DNA of 64,000 nucleotides, taken from the NCBI RefSeq assembly GCF_039871655.1, contig NZ_JBDPLZ010000006.1:62001-126000 (forward strand), read 5' to 3'. The notes beneath the pieces were generated by a model. That model had not been told where the DNA came from. It made no database searches and worked only from the letters and a program-made list of their open reading frames with translations. Below, piece by piece: positions 8,017-16,335 of the stretch. A program made the translations under genes and the position numbers. Position 1 is the first letter of the stretch; the number at the start of each line of letters is the position of its first letter. This stretch comes from Actinocorallia sp039871655 (GTDB taxonomy: Bacteria > Actinomycetota > Actinomycetes > Streptosporangiales > Streptosporangiaceae).

Positions 8017-8174
8017 AGGATCACCAGAAGGTCTCGGATTCCAGCAGCAAAGGGGGCTTATGCCAGAAACGCTTGCCTATGGAGTAGTTGATCCTTTTAT
8101 GATCAACTTGGGGCGGCAGGACCGATGGCCGCCCTCGTCCGCGTCCGTGGCACGAACTCCTCCGGAGCCGCCGA

Positions 8175-8867
8175 ATGTCCTCTGAACAGCCAGCCTTCGA
8201 CGCCGACGGGGTGCTCCCCCTGTCCGGACTGGAACTCCTGACGACGACCCGCGCCGTGCGCAAGCGGCTGGACCTCACCCGGCCCGTCTCCGACGACGTG
8301 CTGCGCGAGTGCGTGCGGATCGCGTTGCAGGCGCCCGCGCCGTCCAACCAGATCTCGGTGCGCTTCGTCGTCGTCACCGACCCCGAGGTGCGGCGGAAGC
8401 TCGGGGAGCTCTACCAGGCGGGCTACGGCGTCTACCGGCAACTGGACGGCATCTACATCGGCAGCATCGCCAAGGGGGACGAGACCGAGCAGGCGCAGCA
8501 GGAGCGGACCACCGTCTCGGCGGACCACCTCGCCGAGATCATGCCGGAGGTCCCGGCCATCGTGGTCGGCTGCGTCATGGGCCGCAGCGAGGACCTGGGG
8601 GCCTGGGTGACGGCGTCCGTCCTCGGCGGCGCCATGCCCGCGCTCTGGTCGTTCATGCTCGCCGCACGCCTGCACGGTCTGGGCACCTGCTGGACGTCCG
8701 TGCACCTCCAGCAGGAGCAGGCCGTCGCCGAGCTCCTGGGCATCCCGTTCGACGCGGTCACCCAGGTGATGCTCACCCCCGTCGCGCACTACACGGGCGA
8801 GACCTTCAAGCCGGTCGACCGCCCCGACCCCGACACCGTCATCCACTGGAACCGCTGGCAGGACTGA
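8175..8867 (+). CDS. Nitroreductase family protein
   Basis: A 230-residue flavoenzyme of the FMN-dependent nitroreductase fold. Diagnostic parts are T-T-R-A-V-R-K-R near residue 24, A-L-Q-A-P-A-P-S-N-Q at the FMN phosphate site, and the C-terminal G-L-G-T-C-W-T-S-V region. These enzymes reduce nitro compounds, quinones or other acceptors with NAD(P)H; the substrate cannot be told. CCGGAG lies upstream of the ATG. It is preceded by about 150 bp of lower-GC non-coding sequence containing its promoter and is not in an operon. Confidence 0.85.
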   Translation: MSSEQPAFDADGVLPLSGLELLTTTRAVRKRLDLTRPVSDDVLRECVRIALQAPAPSNQISVRFVVVTDPEVRRKLGELYQAGYGVYRQLDGIYIGSIAKGDETEQAQQERTTVSADHLAEIMPEVPAIVVGCVMGRSEDLGAWVTASVLGGAMPALWSFMLAARLHGLGTCWTSVHLQQEQAVAELLGIPFDAVTQVMLTPVAHYTGETFKPVDRPDPDTVIHWNRWQD

Positions 8868-8931
8868 CGCCGCGGGGGCGGGCGAACGTGTTCGGCGCCC
8901 CGTCGCGGTGTCCGGCCGCGGCGGGGGCGGG

Positions 8932-9219
8932 TCAGAGGCCCTTGGCGAGGATGACGACGCCGGTGGTGGCGGCGACGCGGTCCTTGGAGATCTCCTGGTA
9001 TTCGGGGGAGTGAGCCCACTTCTCGAAGGTCTCGCGGTCCTTGAAGGACATGAGGACGACCTTGCCGTAGGGCCAGTCGCCCTCGACGACCTCGGGCTGC
9101 TCGTCGGCGGCGAGGAGGCGGCCCTCGTACTTGAGGAGCACGTCCATGAAGCGGGCGGCGTAGGAGTTGTAGCGCTCACGGTCATGGATGGAGATCTGGG
9201 CCAGTGCGTAAACCGTCAT
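8932..9219 (-). CDS. DUF1330 domain protein
   Basis: A 95-residue protein of the DUF1330 family (dimeric ferredoxin-like alpha/beta fold). The hallmarks are a start in strand V-Y-A-L-A-Q-I-S-I, then R-Y-N-S-Y-A-A-R-F, G-R-L-L-A-A-D-E-Q-P, V-V-L-M-S-F-K-D, and W-A-H-S-P-E-Y-Q near the end. Function is unknown; related folds bind or oxidise small molecules. It lies 9 bp after the kinase gene on the same strand, so it could be co-transcribed with it, although no functional link is evident. Confidence 0.85.
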   Translation of the reverse strand: MTVYALAQISIHDRERYNSYAARFMDVLLKYEGRLLAADEQPEVVEGDWPYGKVVLMSFKDRETFEKWAHSPEYQEISKDRVAATTGVVILAKGL

Positions 9220-9228
9220 GGCCGGATG

Positions 9229-10806
9229 TTATTCCGCGGGATAGGTCTTCTCGATCCTTCCCTTGACGTCGGCCGCCAGGTAGCCGCCTCCGTGCTCGTC
9301 GTTCAGGTAGACGAGCAGCATCGGCTTGTCCCCCGCGAAGGTCCAGGAGGGCTTCACCACGAGGTAGCGGTTCTCGGGGTCGGGGACGTTGAGTCTGCGG
9401 TCGGCGGCGCGCAGGAGCCGGGGGACGACGTTCCAGTCGAACACTCGCAGGTTCACGGTCCCCTCGTCGCTGGTGCCGGCCCCCTGCTTGGTGACCTCGC
9501 CGTTCCGGTAGAGGTACCTGTCCGTCGCCTTGCTCCGTCCCGGGACGGGGACCTCGGCGTAGGCGTACTCCTCGTAGACGGTGAAGGCGGCGAACTTGTC
9601 GTTCCCCGTCGCCTTCTCGAAAGCGGTGATGACCCCGCGGATGCCCGCCGGGGTCAGAAGCGACGTCGGCCGCGCGCTCTCCGGAAGCCGCCCGCCCTCC
9701 TCTGAGACCACTTTCTCGGACGTCTCCGTCGGTTCCGGCTGCCGGGTCCCGGCGGAGGGGCCGGCCGTGACCGTCCTGCCTTCGTCGCGCTCCAGCGCCT
9801 GGACGGCGAAGAAGGCCAGCGCGAAGACCAGCACCACGGCTCCGGCTCCGGCGAGGACGAGGAGCGCGGGGTTCTGGCGCCGCGGAGGCGGTGCCGCGAA
9901 GGCCGGAACCGTGGACGGGATCGGCCCGGGTCCCGGCGGATGGGGCGCGGGGAAGGGCACGGACGGGGACGTCGGCTGCCCCTCGGCCGCGGCCAGCATC
10001 CGGTCGAGCAGCGCCGCGTCGGGCCGCGCGGCCGGATCCGGGACGAGGAGCGCGCCGATGGCCTCGGCCAGCGGGCCGGCCTGCCGGGGCGCCGGGATCT
10101 GCGCGGTCATGACGGCGGCCAGCGTCGCCGCCAGGGTGGTGCGGCGCACCGGGTTGTGGCCCTCGACCGCCACGTACAGCAGCATGCCGAGCGACCACAG
10201 GTCGGAGGCCGGGTCGCCCTCCCGTCCGTGCAGGCGTTCGGGGGCGATGTACTCGGGCGAGCCGACGAGTCCGCCCGTCGCCGTCACCCGTGAGGCCTCT
10301 TCGAGCACCGCGATGCCGAAGTCCGTGAGGACGGGGCTGCCGTCCTCACGGAGCAGGACGTTGCCCGGCTTGATGTCGCGGTGGCAGATGCCCGCCCGGT
10401 GTGCGGCCTGGAGCGCCGCCAGGACGCCTCGCCCCACCCGCGCGGCCTCAAGGGGCGTCAGCGCCCCCCGCGCGAGGCGGTCCTGCAGCGACTCGCCCCG
10501 GACCAGTTCCATCACCAGCCAGGGATACGGCATGTCCGGCGAATCAATGATGTGGTGAATCGTCACTACATGGGGGTGGTCGATCCGCGCCAGCGCCCGC
10601 GCCTCCCGCAGCACCCGCTCTCGGTACATCCCGGCGAGCGCCGCGTCGTCCGGCGGAACCTCGCCTCCGCCCGGCCGCACCTCCTTGAGCGCGACCTCCC
10701 GCTGGAGCACCAGGTCCAGCGCGCGCCAGACCGTTCCCATCCCGCCGCTGCCGAGCCGCTCCAGCAGCTCGAAACGACCGTCCATCACGCTTCGCCCGGA
10801 AGTCAC
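9229..10806 (-). CDS. Membrane-anchored Ser/Thr protein kinase (PknB-like)
   Basis: A 525-residue Hanks-type kinase. The N-terminal catalytic domain (about 10-270) has all core motifs: glycine loop L-G-S-G-G-M-G-T-V, V-A-L-K, H-R-D-I-K-P-G-N, and D-F-G followed by G-S-P-E-Y-I-A-P-E. A Pro-rich linker leads to one membrane helix (about residues 313-335) and an extracellular sensor-like domain of about 185 residues with no recognisable PASTA repeats. It would phosphorylate cytoplasmic targets in response to an external cue. Start GTG 10806; ATG at 10785 is equally plausible. Confidence 0.9.
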   Translation of the reverse strand: MTSGRSVMDGRFELLERLGSGGMGTVWRALDLVLQREVALKEVRPGGGEVPPDDAALAGMYRERVLREARALARIDHPHVVTIHHIIDSPDMPYPWLVMELVRGESLQDRLARGALTPLEAARVGRGVLAALQAAHRAGICHRDIKPGNVLLREDGSPVLTDFGIAVLEEASRVTATGGLVGSPEYIAPERLHGREGDPASDLWSLGMLLYVAVEGHNPVRRTTLAATLAAVMTAQIPAPRQAGPLAEAIGALLVPDPAARPDAALLDRMLAAAEGQPTSPSVPFPAPHPPGPGPIPSTVPAFAAPPPRRQNPALLVLAGAGAVVLVFALAFFAVQALERDEGRTVTAGPSAGTRQPEPTETSEKVVSEEGGRLPESARPTSLLTPAGIRGVITAFEKATGNDKFAAFTVYEEYAYAEVPVPGRSKATDRYLYRNGEVTKQGAGTSDEGTVNLRVFDWNVVPRLLRAADRRLNVPDPENRYLVVKPSWTFAGDKPMLLVYLNDEHGGGYLAADVKGRIEKTYPAE

Positions 10807-10895
10807 CCGGACAGCCTAGAACCCAGACTTGTCACCTTTCGCGCGACTTCCCCGCACGGAGAGCGGCAGCCGAGAAGTCCTCGAAGAAGGGGCCC

Positions 10896-10929
10896 GCCGC
10901 CTGCGGGGATCCGTTCCGGGGCAGGCGGC
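10896..10929 (-). terminator. Hairpin after SDR gene
   Basis: Stem GCCGCCTGC / GCAGGCGGC with a 16-base loop lies 12 bp beyond the stop of the minus-strand SDR gene and before the kinase promoter region. Confidence 0.5.
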
Positions 10930-10941
10930 GAGCCTGCGGGG

Positions 10942-11724
10942 TCAAAGGCCCTTGAGGAGGCCGCCGTCGATGACGTGGTCGGCGCCCGTGATGTTGCCCG
11001 CGACGTCGGAGAGCAGGAAGACGATCAGGGCGGCCACCTCCTCGGCCTCGGTCATCCGGCCCGTGGTGATGCCGAAGTGGCCGGGGAGCCCCCGGAGGAA
11101 CTCCGCGTGCCCGGAGCCCGAGGCCGCCGCGAGCTTGCTGCCGAAGCCACCCGGTTCCTCCCAGGCCGGTGTGCGGGTAGGGCCGGGCGTCACGGTGTTG
11201 ACGCGGACGCCCAGCGGGCCGAACTCCTCGGCCAGGGACTTGCCGAAGGAGACGAGCGCGGCTTTGGCCGCGCTGTAGTCGACGGTGCCGGCGGAGGGCT
11301 GCCGGGCGACGATGGACGAGACGTTGACGATGCCGCCGCGCCGTTCGATCAGGCCGGGCAGGGCGGCCCGGCTGACCCGGACGGCGCTGAGCAGATTGAC
11401 GTCGAAGACGTCCTTCCAGCGCGCCTCGTCGATCTCCAGGAAGCCGGCGGGCTCCATCGCGTCGCCGTTGCCGACGTTGTTCACCACGAAGTCGACACCG
11501 CCCAGTTCGGCGGAGGCCTGTTCCATGAGGGCGGCGGCCCCCTCGGGGGTGCCGAGGTCGACGGAGACGGGGAAGGCCCCGGAGTCCTTCAGTTCGGGTG
11601 TGATGGTGCGGGCCGCGCCGACGACGCGGACGCCCTCGGAGATCAGGGTCCGCACGGTGGCCAGGCCGATCCCGCGGCTCGCGCCGGTGACGACGGCGGT
11701 CCTGGCGGCGAGGTCGAGGTTCAT
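10942..11724 (-). CDS. SDR family oxidoreductase
   Basis: A 260-residue classical short-chain dehydrogenase. The cofactor loop is T-G-A-S-R-G-I-G, the structural motif is N-N-V-G, the catalytic Ser lies in V-N-V-S-S-I-V-A, and the Y-x-x-x-K pair is Y-S-A-A-K. It ends with the common G-A-D-H-V-I-D-G-G pattern. It likely uses NAD(P)H to reduce or oxidise a hydroxyl/keto group; the substrate is unknown. The ATG at 11724 (GGAG upstream) is preferred over a start ten codons earlier, which would lie on the operator. The TetR gene upstream on the same strand carries the same operator-like motif, so the pair is probably co-regulated. Confidence 0.9.
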   Translation of the reverse strand: MNLDLAARTAVVTGASRGIGLATVRTLISEGVRVVGAARTITPELKDSGAFPVSVDLGTPEGAAALMEQASAELGGVDFVVNNVGNGDAMEPAGFLEIDEARWKDVFDVNLLSAVRVSRAALPGLIERRGGIVNVSSIVARQPSAGTVDYSAAKAALVSFGKSLAEEFGPLGVRVNTVTPGPTRTPAWEEPGGFGSKLAAASGSGHAEFLRGLPGHFGITTGRMTEAEEVAALIVFLLSDVAGNITGADHVIDGGLLKGL

Positions 11725-11737
11725 GGGGCTCCATTTC

Positions 11738-11756
11738 TTTACCTGTGGGTACAAAA
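11738..11756. promoter_or_regulatory. Operator-like site before SDR gene
   Basis: TTTACCTGTGGGTACAAAA contains TACC-N4-GGTA and matches, in order and spacing, the site in front of the TetR gene (ACCTGnnGGTnnAAAA shared). It probably binds the adjacent TetR protein. Confidence 0.5.
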
Positions 11757-11793
11757 TAAGGGCGTGATCCGCCGAGGACCGGCGGGCCGAGGG

Positions 11794-12372
11794 TCAGAGG
11801 GAGTCGATCGTCGCTTCGATCACCCGGTCGAGGCGGTCGGGACCGGTGGCGACCCGGGCCAGCAGGCGCAGCCCGACGCCGGTGCTGAGCAGCATGCTCG
11901 CCAGGGCGCGGGCGTCGCGGTCGGGTGAGATCTCGCCCGACCGCTGTCCTTCCCCGACCAGGGCGCGGAAGGCGGCTTCCGTGCGGTCGAACATGCGGCG
12001 GACGAGGTCGGCCGCGATCTCGTCCGTCCCGGCCAGTTCGGCGGCGGTGTTCACGGCCATGCAGCCACGCCGGTCGGGGTCGGCGAGGTCGAGCTCGACG
12101 AGGAGGCCCAGGGTCCGGCGCAACCGCTCCCGCACCGGCCCCGGCTCCTCGATCATCTCGACCAGCGCGAGCGCCTGGCTGTCCCGGTACCGGCGGAGCG
12201 CCCTCTCGAACAGCGCGTGCTTGCCTCCGAAGGCGTTGTAGAGGCTGCCCTTCCCGATGCCGAGCGCGTCGACGAGGTCCTGCGGCGTGGTGGCGGCGTA
12301 TCCCTTCCGCCAGAACACCTGCATCGCCTGTTCCACGGCGGCGTCGGGATCGAACTGCTTCGGCCTTCCCAT
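11794..12372 (-). CDS. TetR/AcrR family repressor
   Basis: A 192-residue regulator. The HTH is at the N-terminus (A-M-Q-V-F-W-R-K-G-Y-A-A-T-T-P-Q-D-L-V-D-A-L-G, then G-K-G-S-L-Y-N-A-F-G). The C-terminal ligand domain carries R-G-C-M-A-V-N-T-A-A-E, typical of the YxaF/LmrA-like branch with a conserved Cys. It lies 69 bp upstream of the SDR gene on the same strand. The matched inverted repeats before both genes suggest that it represses itself and the SDR until a ligand, perhaps a reactive carbonyl or quinone, binds. The ligand is inference. Confidence 0.88.
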   Translation of the reverse strand: MGRPKQFDPDAAVEQAMQVFWRKGYAATTPQDLVDALGIGKGSLYNAFGGKHALFERALRRYRDSQALALVEMIEEPGPVRERLRRTLGLLVELDLADPDRRGCMAVNTAAELAGTDEIAADLVRRMFDRTEAAFRALVGEGQRSGEISPDRDARALASMLLSTGVGLRLLARVATGPDRLDRVIEATIDSL

Positions 12373-12393
12373 GGCGGGGAAGGTACCAATTTA

Positions 12394-12412
12394 TGGACCT
12401 GGAGGTCAAAAA
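12394..12412. promoter_or_regulatory. Operator-like site before tetR
   Basis: TGGACCTGGAGGTCAAAAA contains the perfect repeat GACCT-GG-AGGTC and shares its core with the site upstream of the SDR gene. It lies 22 bp upstream of the tetR start. Confidence 0.5.
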
Positions 12413-12507
12413 CTCTTGGTCATCACTCTCCGTAAAAAGAGGCGGGAAATAGCGATCCTCCTCGCCCCCTGAATGATCGCCCCCGATGGTTACTTAGAGT
12501 GAGAACC

Positions 12508-13122
12508 ATGGGGGATGCTGAGGCGGAGCGGCTCATCGACGTCGCGGAGCGGCTGTTCGCCGAACTGGGGTTCGACGGGACCCCTCTGCAGCTGATCGCG
12601 GACACGGCCGGAGTCGACGTGGAGACGCTGGTCGCGCAGGTCGGGGACAAGGCCCGGATATACCGGACGGTGATGCGGCGGGCGCACCAGGCCGAGCGAG
12701 CGGCCCTGGCCGAGGCGGTGGCCGCCTTCATCCCGACCCGGCAGGGAGTGATCGCCCTGACCGACGCCTATCTCGACTTCCACGTCCAGCACCCGCGTCT
12801 CCTCTGCCTGTGGATGCAGCGCTGGATGGGCGACGCCGCCGACCTGCCCGGCCCCGAGGAGAACGTACGGACGTTGTCGGCCATGATCGTCGACACCGTG
12901 CGGGACGTGATGGCGCCCGGCGTCGACCCCGAGTACATGATCTGGACGGTCGTATGGTGCGTGTTCGGTTTCCTGTCCGGAGGGCTCCAGCATCCCGGCC
13001 CCTCCAGCTACTACGCCCGCGGAGCGCCCCTCACGCCGGAGAGCCTGGCCGATTTCCGCGCCTACCTGCACACCCTGGTCACCTACCTGACGGCCCCTCC
13101 CGACAACGAGGAAACGCGCTGA
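12508..13122 (+). CDS. TetR/AcrR family regulator
   Basis: A 204-residue protein. The N-terminal HTH reads I-D-V-A-E-R-L-F-A-E-L-G-F-D-G-T-P, then A-G-V-D-V-E-T-L-V-A-Q-V-G-D-K. The recognition segment departs from the usual Y-Y-Y/H-F pattern. The C-terminal helices include D-A-Y-L-D-F-H-V-Q-H-P-R-L, a common TetR_C pattern. It is divergent from the tetR-SDR pair and lies alone upstream of the phosphotransferase. Start ATG 12508 is chosen; GTG 12499 is an alternative. Target and ligand are unknown. Confidence 0.8.
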   Translation: MGDAEAERLIDVAERLFAELGFDGTPLQLIADTAGVDVETLVAQVGDKARIYRTVMRRAHQAERAALAEAVAAFIPTRQGVIALTDAYLDFHVQHPRLLCLWMQRWMGDAADLPGPEENVRTLSAMIVDTVRDVMAPGVDPEYMIWTVVWCVFGFLSGGLQHPGPSSYYARGAPLTPESLADFRAYLHTLVTYLTAPPDNEETR

Positions 13123-13268
13123 CCGGCGTCACCGTTCGCCCTTGCCCACTTCGCCGCCTCTGCCTGTGAAGAGAGCCCGACATACTTTTGTGGCGTACGT
13201 ACTGAGCGCCCGGTATGTTACGTGAAATGGAGGCCACCACCGGGAGCCGGTGAGAGGGGAACGAGGAC

Positions 13269-14354
13269 ATGGCGAAGCCGATGACGGCCGGTGAGCCGCG
13301 CGCCGAGGACGCGTTCGACGTGGCGGCCGTGCACCGCTGGCTGAAGACCCACCTGCCGGACCTGCCGGAGACGCCGGAGGTCAGGCAGTTCGGGGGCGGC
13401 GCGTCGAACCTCACGTTCCTGCTGGCCTACCCCGACCGGAACCTGGTGCTGCGCCGCCCGCCCCGCGGCAAGAAGGCCGCCTCCGCGCACGACATGGGCC
13501 GGGAGGTGGCCGTCCAGCGCGGGCTGGCGCCGTTCTGGCCGATGGTCCCCCGGGTGCACGCGTTCTGCGAGGACCCGTCGGTGATCGGATCCGAGTTCTA
13601 CGTCATGGAGCACCTGGAAGGCGTGATCCTCGGCTTCGACCTTCCGCCCGGCCTCGAACTCGGCCCGGCGCGGGCCCGCGTACTCGGCGAGACGGTGATC
13701 GACACCCTGGCCGACCTGCACAACGTCGACGTCGAACAGGCGGGCCTGGCGGGACTGGGCAAGGGGCCCGGCTACGTACGCCGCCAGATCGAGGGCTGGT
13801 CCCGGCGCTGGCTCGGGGCCCTGACGGACGACGCCCCGGACGCCGGGCCGCTGATGGCCTGGCTGGACGAGCGGCAGCCCGACGACGTCGCCGCCCGGAT
13901 GCTGCACGGCGACTGGAAGCTCGACAACCTCGTTCTCGGCGGTCTCGGCGGTCCCGGCACCGAGGAAGCCGACCGGCCGAGCATCGTCGGCGTCCTGGAC
14001 TGGGAGATGGCGACCGTCGGGGACCCGCTGATGGACCTCGGCTCGTCCATGGCCTACTGGATCACCGCCGACGACGAGCCCTTCTACGCGCTCCTGCGCC
14101 GCCAACCCTCCCACCTGCCCGGAATGCCGACCCGGGAGGAGATGGTCGCCCGCTACCTGGAGCGCACGGGCCTGCCGATGGGCGACTGGCGCTTCTACGA
14201 GGTCTTCGGCCTGTTCCGCCTCGCGGTGATCGCGCAGCAGATCTGGGCGCGCTACCGCGCCGGCCAGACCACCAACCCCGCCTTCAAGGACTTCGGCGGC
14301 GCCGTCGCCGTCCTCGTCGACCGCGCGACGGGCCTGATCCGGGAACGGACATGA
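13269..14354 (+). CDS. Phosphotransferase family protein (APH-like)
   Basis: A 361-residue kinase-like phosphotransferase of the type often linked to acyl-CoA dehydrogenases. The nucleotide loop reads F-G-G-G-A-S-N-L-T-F, the ATP lysine region is L-V-L-R-R-P-P-R-G, the catalytic loop is L-H-G-D-W-K-L-D-N, and the metal Asp lies in G-V-L-D-W-E-M-A-T-V-G-D-P. Despite the aminoglycoside-phosphotransferase fold, family members in this context are thought to phosphorylate acyl or hydroxyacyl substrates, not drugs. ATG 13269 has GAGGAC upstream. Its stop overlaps the start of the next TetR gene (ATGA), so they are coupled. Confidence 0.88.
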   Translation: MAKPMTAGEPRAEDAFDVAAVHRWLKTHLPDLPETPEVRQFGGGASNLTFLLAYPDRNLVLRRPPRGKKAASAHDMGREVAVQRGLAPFWPMVPRVHAFCEDPSVIGSEFYVMEHLEGVILGFDLPPGLELGPARARVLGETVIDTLADLHNVDVEQAGLAGLGKGPGYVRRQIEGWSRRWLGALTDDAPDAGPLMAWLDERQPDDVAARMLHGDWKLDNLVLGGLGGPGTEEADRPSIVGVLDWEMATVGDPLMDLGSSMAYWITADDEPFYALLRRQPSHLPGMPTREEMVARYLERTGLPMGDWRFYEVFGLFRLAVIAQQIWARYRAGQTTNPAFKDFGGAVAVLVDRATGLIRERT

Positions 14355-14995
14355 GCGGCGTCCCGGTGCGGGGCGAGGGCCGGGAGCGCATCATCGCCGC
14401 GGCGACCGACCTGTTCGCCCGGCAGGGCTACGAGGCCACCACGACCCGGCAGATCGCCGAGGCCGCCCAGGTCACCAAGGGCGCCCTGTACCACTGGTTC
14501 GACTCCAAGCAGCACCTGCTGATCTGCGTCTACCGGGACCTGCTGGCCGAGCAGACCGGCCGCCTCGCCGTCCTCGCCTCCGCCGACGCCCCCGTCGGGC
14601 GGCGGCTGCGCGACGTGGCCTTCGACCTCGTCGGGCACGTCGCCGACCACTTCGAGCCCCTGACGGTCTGGGCCCGCTCCATGCACCTGCTGGACGGCGA
14701 ACACGCCGCCGCCATCCGCGCGGACCGCCGCCGCTACCACGAGATGTTCCGCGGCCTGCTCGCCGAAGGGCAGGCCGCGGGCGTGGTGCGCGCGGACGTC
14801 TCCGCCTCCGTCATCGCCCACGGCTTCCTCAGCACGGTCAACAACATCCACATGTGGTTCCGTCCGGACGGGCCCCTCAGCCGCCACGAGGTCGGCCGCC
14901 AGCTCGCCGTCCTCTTCCTGGGGAGCCTGCGCCCGGAGGAGGAGCTCACCCCCGTTCGGCCAGCCGAGCCAGCCTCCGCAGCCCCACCCGCATGA
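14351..14995 (+). CDS. TetR/AcrR family regulator coupled to phosphotransferase
   Basis: A 214-residue regulator. The HTH is I-I-A-A-A-T-D-L-F-A-R-Q-G-Y-E-A-T-T, followed by V-T-K-G-A-L-Y-H-W-F-D-S-K. The C-terminal domain has the helical make-up of fatty-acid/acyl-CoA-responsive TetRs. It starts within the stop of the phosphotransferase, so the two are in one operon and the regulator probably senses a product of the same acyl pathway (inference). Its last 50 bp overlap the antisense 3' end of the SRPBCC gene. Confidence 0.88.
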   Translation: MSGVPVRGEGRERIIAAATDLFARQGYEATTTRQIAEAAQVTKGALYHWFDSKQHLLICVYRDLLAEQTGRLAVLASADAPVGRRLRDVAFDLVGHVADHFEPLTVWARSMHLLDGEHAAAIRADRRRYHEMFRGLLAEGQAAGVVRADVSASVIAHGFLSTVNNIHMWFRPDGPLSRHEVGRQLAVLFLGSLRPEEELTPVRPAEPASAAPPA

Positions 14996-15401
14996 ACACC
15001 CGGAATCCCGGCGCGGCCAGCCGCCACAGCGGCCCCAGCGGCGGCGGGTCGAGCCTTTCCCCCCACCGGACCGCGCACCCGCCCCCGGGCAGCGGAGTCG
15101 TGGTGAACCAGCCCTCGCCCCGTACGAGCCGCCCCGTGTGCGCCACGGCCACCCGGCGGCCCGGCTCCCACTCCGTGATCTCCATGGTGTCGAGGAATCC
15201 CAGCCTTCCCACCCCCGTCCAGCCCTCGACGACCGCGCCGGGCCCCGTCCCTCCCGTCGCCCGGGTGAAGGGCATCCACTCCCGGTGCCGGGGCCAGTCC
15301 GTGAGCACCTCGAAGACCCGCTCCGCCGAAGCGGAGCTCCTCACCTCGACCCGCACGCTCTTCACCGCTCCCCACCCCCGTGTCACGCGGACCTGACGCA
15401 T
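14946..15401 (-). CDS. SRPBCC family protein (polyketide cyclase-like)
   Basis: A 151-residue START/Bet v1-like protein. The N-terminal strand V-R-V-E-V-R-S-S-A-S-A-E-R-V-F-E-V-L-T-D-W-P-R-H-R-E-W-M-P is characteristic, followed by the antiparallel sheet (M-E-I-T-E-W-E-P-G-R-R-V-A) and a long C-terminal helix ending R-R-L-A-R-L-A. The fold encloses a hydrophobic cavity; family members bind or cyclise lipids or polyketides. The GGAGGATGA Shine-Dalgarno lies directly before the ATG at 15401. Confidence 0.82.
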   Translation of the reverse strand: MRQVRVTRGWGAVKSVRVEVRSSASAERVFEVLTDWPRHREWMPFTRATGGTGPGAVVEGWTGVGRLGFLDTMEITEWEPGRRVAVAHTGRLVRGEGWFTTTPLPGGGCAVRWGERLDPPPLGPLWRLAAPGFRVFMRVGLRRLARLAERG

Positions 15402-15441
15402 TCATCCTCCGCTCTGTGGCGGATTCAGTAATGTGCCCACC

Positions 15442-16329
15442 ATGGGAGTGGTCAGCACCTGGCGGGTCCCCGGATACGTCGAGGTACGGGAACTGGGCGA
15501 CGGACCGTGGGGGCGGTCTGTCCTGGTTCGCCACCACAGTTCGGGCAAGCACTACGTCATCAGGTACCTCAGCGCGGCCGACGCCGAGGCGCGGCGCAGG
15601 TTCGAGGCCGAGTCCGCGCTGCTCCAGCAGGTCTTCAGCCCCTACGTGGCGCGCTGGTACGGGCACATGGACGAGGGGGACACCGCGGCGGTCCTCCTGG
15701 AGGCCGTCGACGGGGTGTCGCTGAAGGACGTCCTCACCTGGCACGGCAACCTCGCGCCCGAGGCCGCGCTGGTGGTGCTCCGCAGGTCGCTGCTGGGCCT
15801 GCAGGAGGCGCACTCGCGGGGGATCCTCCACCGCGACCACACGCCCGCGAACGTCGTGGTGCGCCGGAACGGGCTGGGCAAGCTCATCGGGTTCGGGGCC
15901 ACCACGCTGGCCGGAGGGCACTCTCGCGCGGGCGGCTCGCCCTACGTGGCGCCCGAGCAGTGGGTGGGCGAGCCCGCCGTCCCGGCGACCGACATCTACG
16001 CGGCCACGTGCGTGTTCTTCGAGTGTCTCACCGGTCGCCCGCCCTTCCCCGGCACGTTGGAGGGCCACCTGTCGCTGCCCGCCCCGCTCGACCAGGTCCC
16101 GGACGTCCTGCACGGGCTGCTCTCCTCGGGTCTGGCCAAGGTCCCGCAGAGCCGTCCCGCCACGGCGTCCGAGTTCGCGGCCGAGGTGGAGAACACCGCC
16201 CTGGCCTTCTACGGGCCGGAATGGGAGCACCACGGCCTGTCCGTGCTGGCGGGCCTGGCCGGGAGCCTGGGCACCCTGATCCCGGCGGCCACGCCCCCCT
16301 TGGCCCTGGACGCGCCGCCGGTGGGGTGA
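15442..16329 (+). CDS. Kinase-fold protein with lost catalytic residues (probable pseudokinase)
   Basis: A 295-residue protein with a complete Hanks-type kinase outline but altered core motifs. The ATP-binding lysine position reads Y-V-I-R (Arg41). The catalytic loop keeps H130-R131-D132 and N137, but the following Lys is Thr134. The metal-binding D-F-G is G150-F-G. A-P-E is kept (Y-V-A-P-E-Q-W). Without the VAIK lysine and DFG aspartate, normal catalysis is unlikely; it may be a scaffold or ligand sensor. There is no clear transmembrane helix; the C-terminus is mildly hydrophobic. Start ATG 15442; GTG 15433 is possible. Confidence 0.85.
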   Translation: MGVVSTWRVPGYVEVRELGDGPWGRSVLVRHHSSGKHYVIRYLSAADAEARRRFEAESALLQQVFSPYVARWYGHMDEGDTAAVLLEAVDGVSLKDVLTWHGNLAPEAALVVLRRSLLGLQEAHSRGILHRDHTPANVVVRRNGLGKLIGFGATTLAGGHSRAGGSPYVAPEQWVGEPAVPATDIYAATCVFFECLTGRPPFPGTLEGHLSLPAPLDQVPDVLHGLLSSGLAKVPQSRPATASEFAAEVENTALAFYGPEWEHHGLSVLAGLAGSLGTLIPAATPPLALDAPPVG

Positions 16330-16335
16330 GGACGG

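Noticed and set aside
13269..14354. Aminoglycoside resistance phosphotransferase
   Set aside because: The fold matches, but the sequence and the coupled TetR gene fit the acyl-CoA-linked phosphotransferase group, so drug resistance is not supported.
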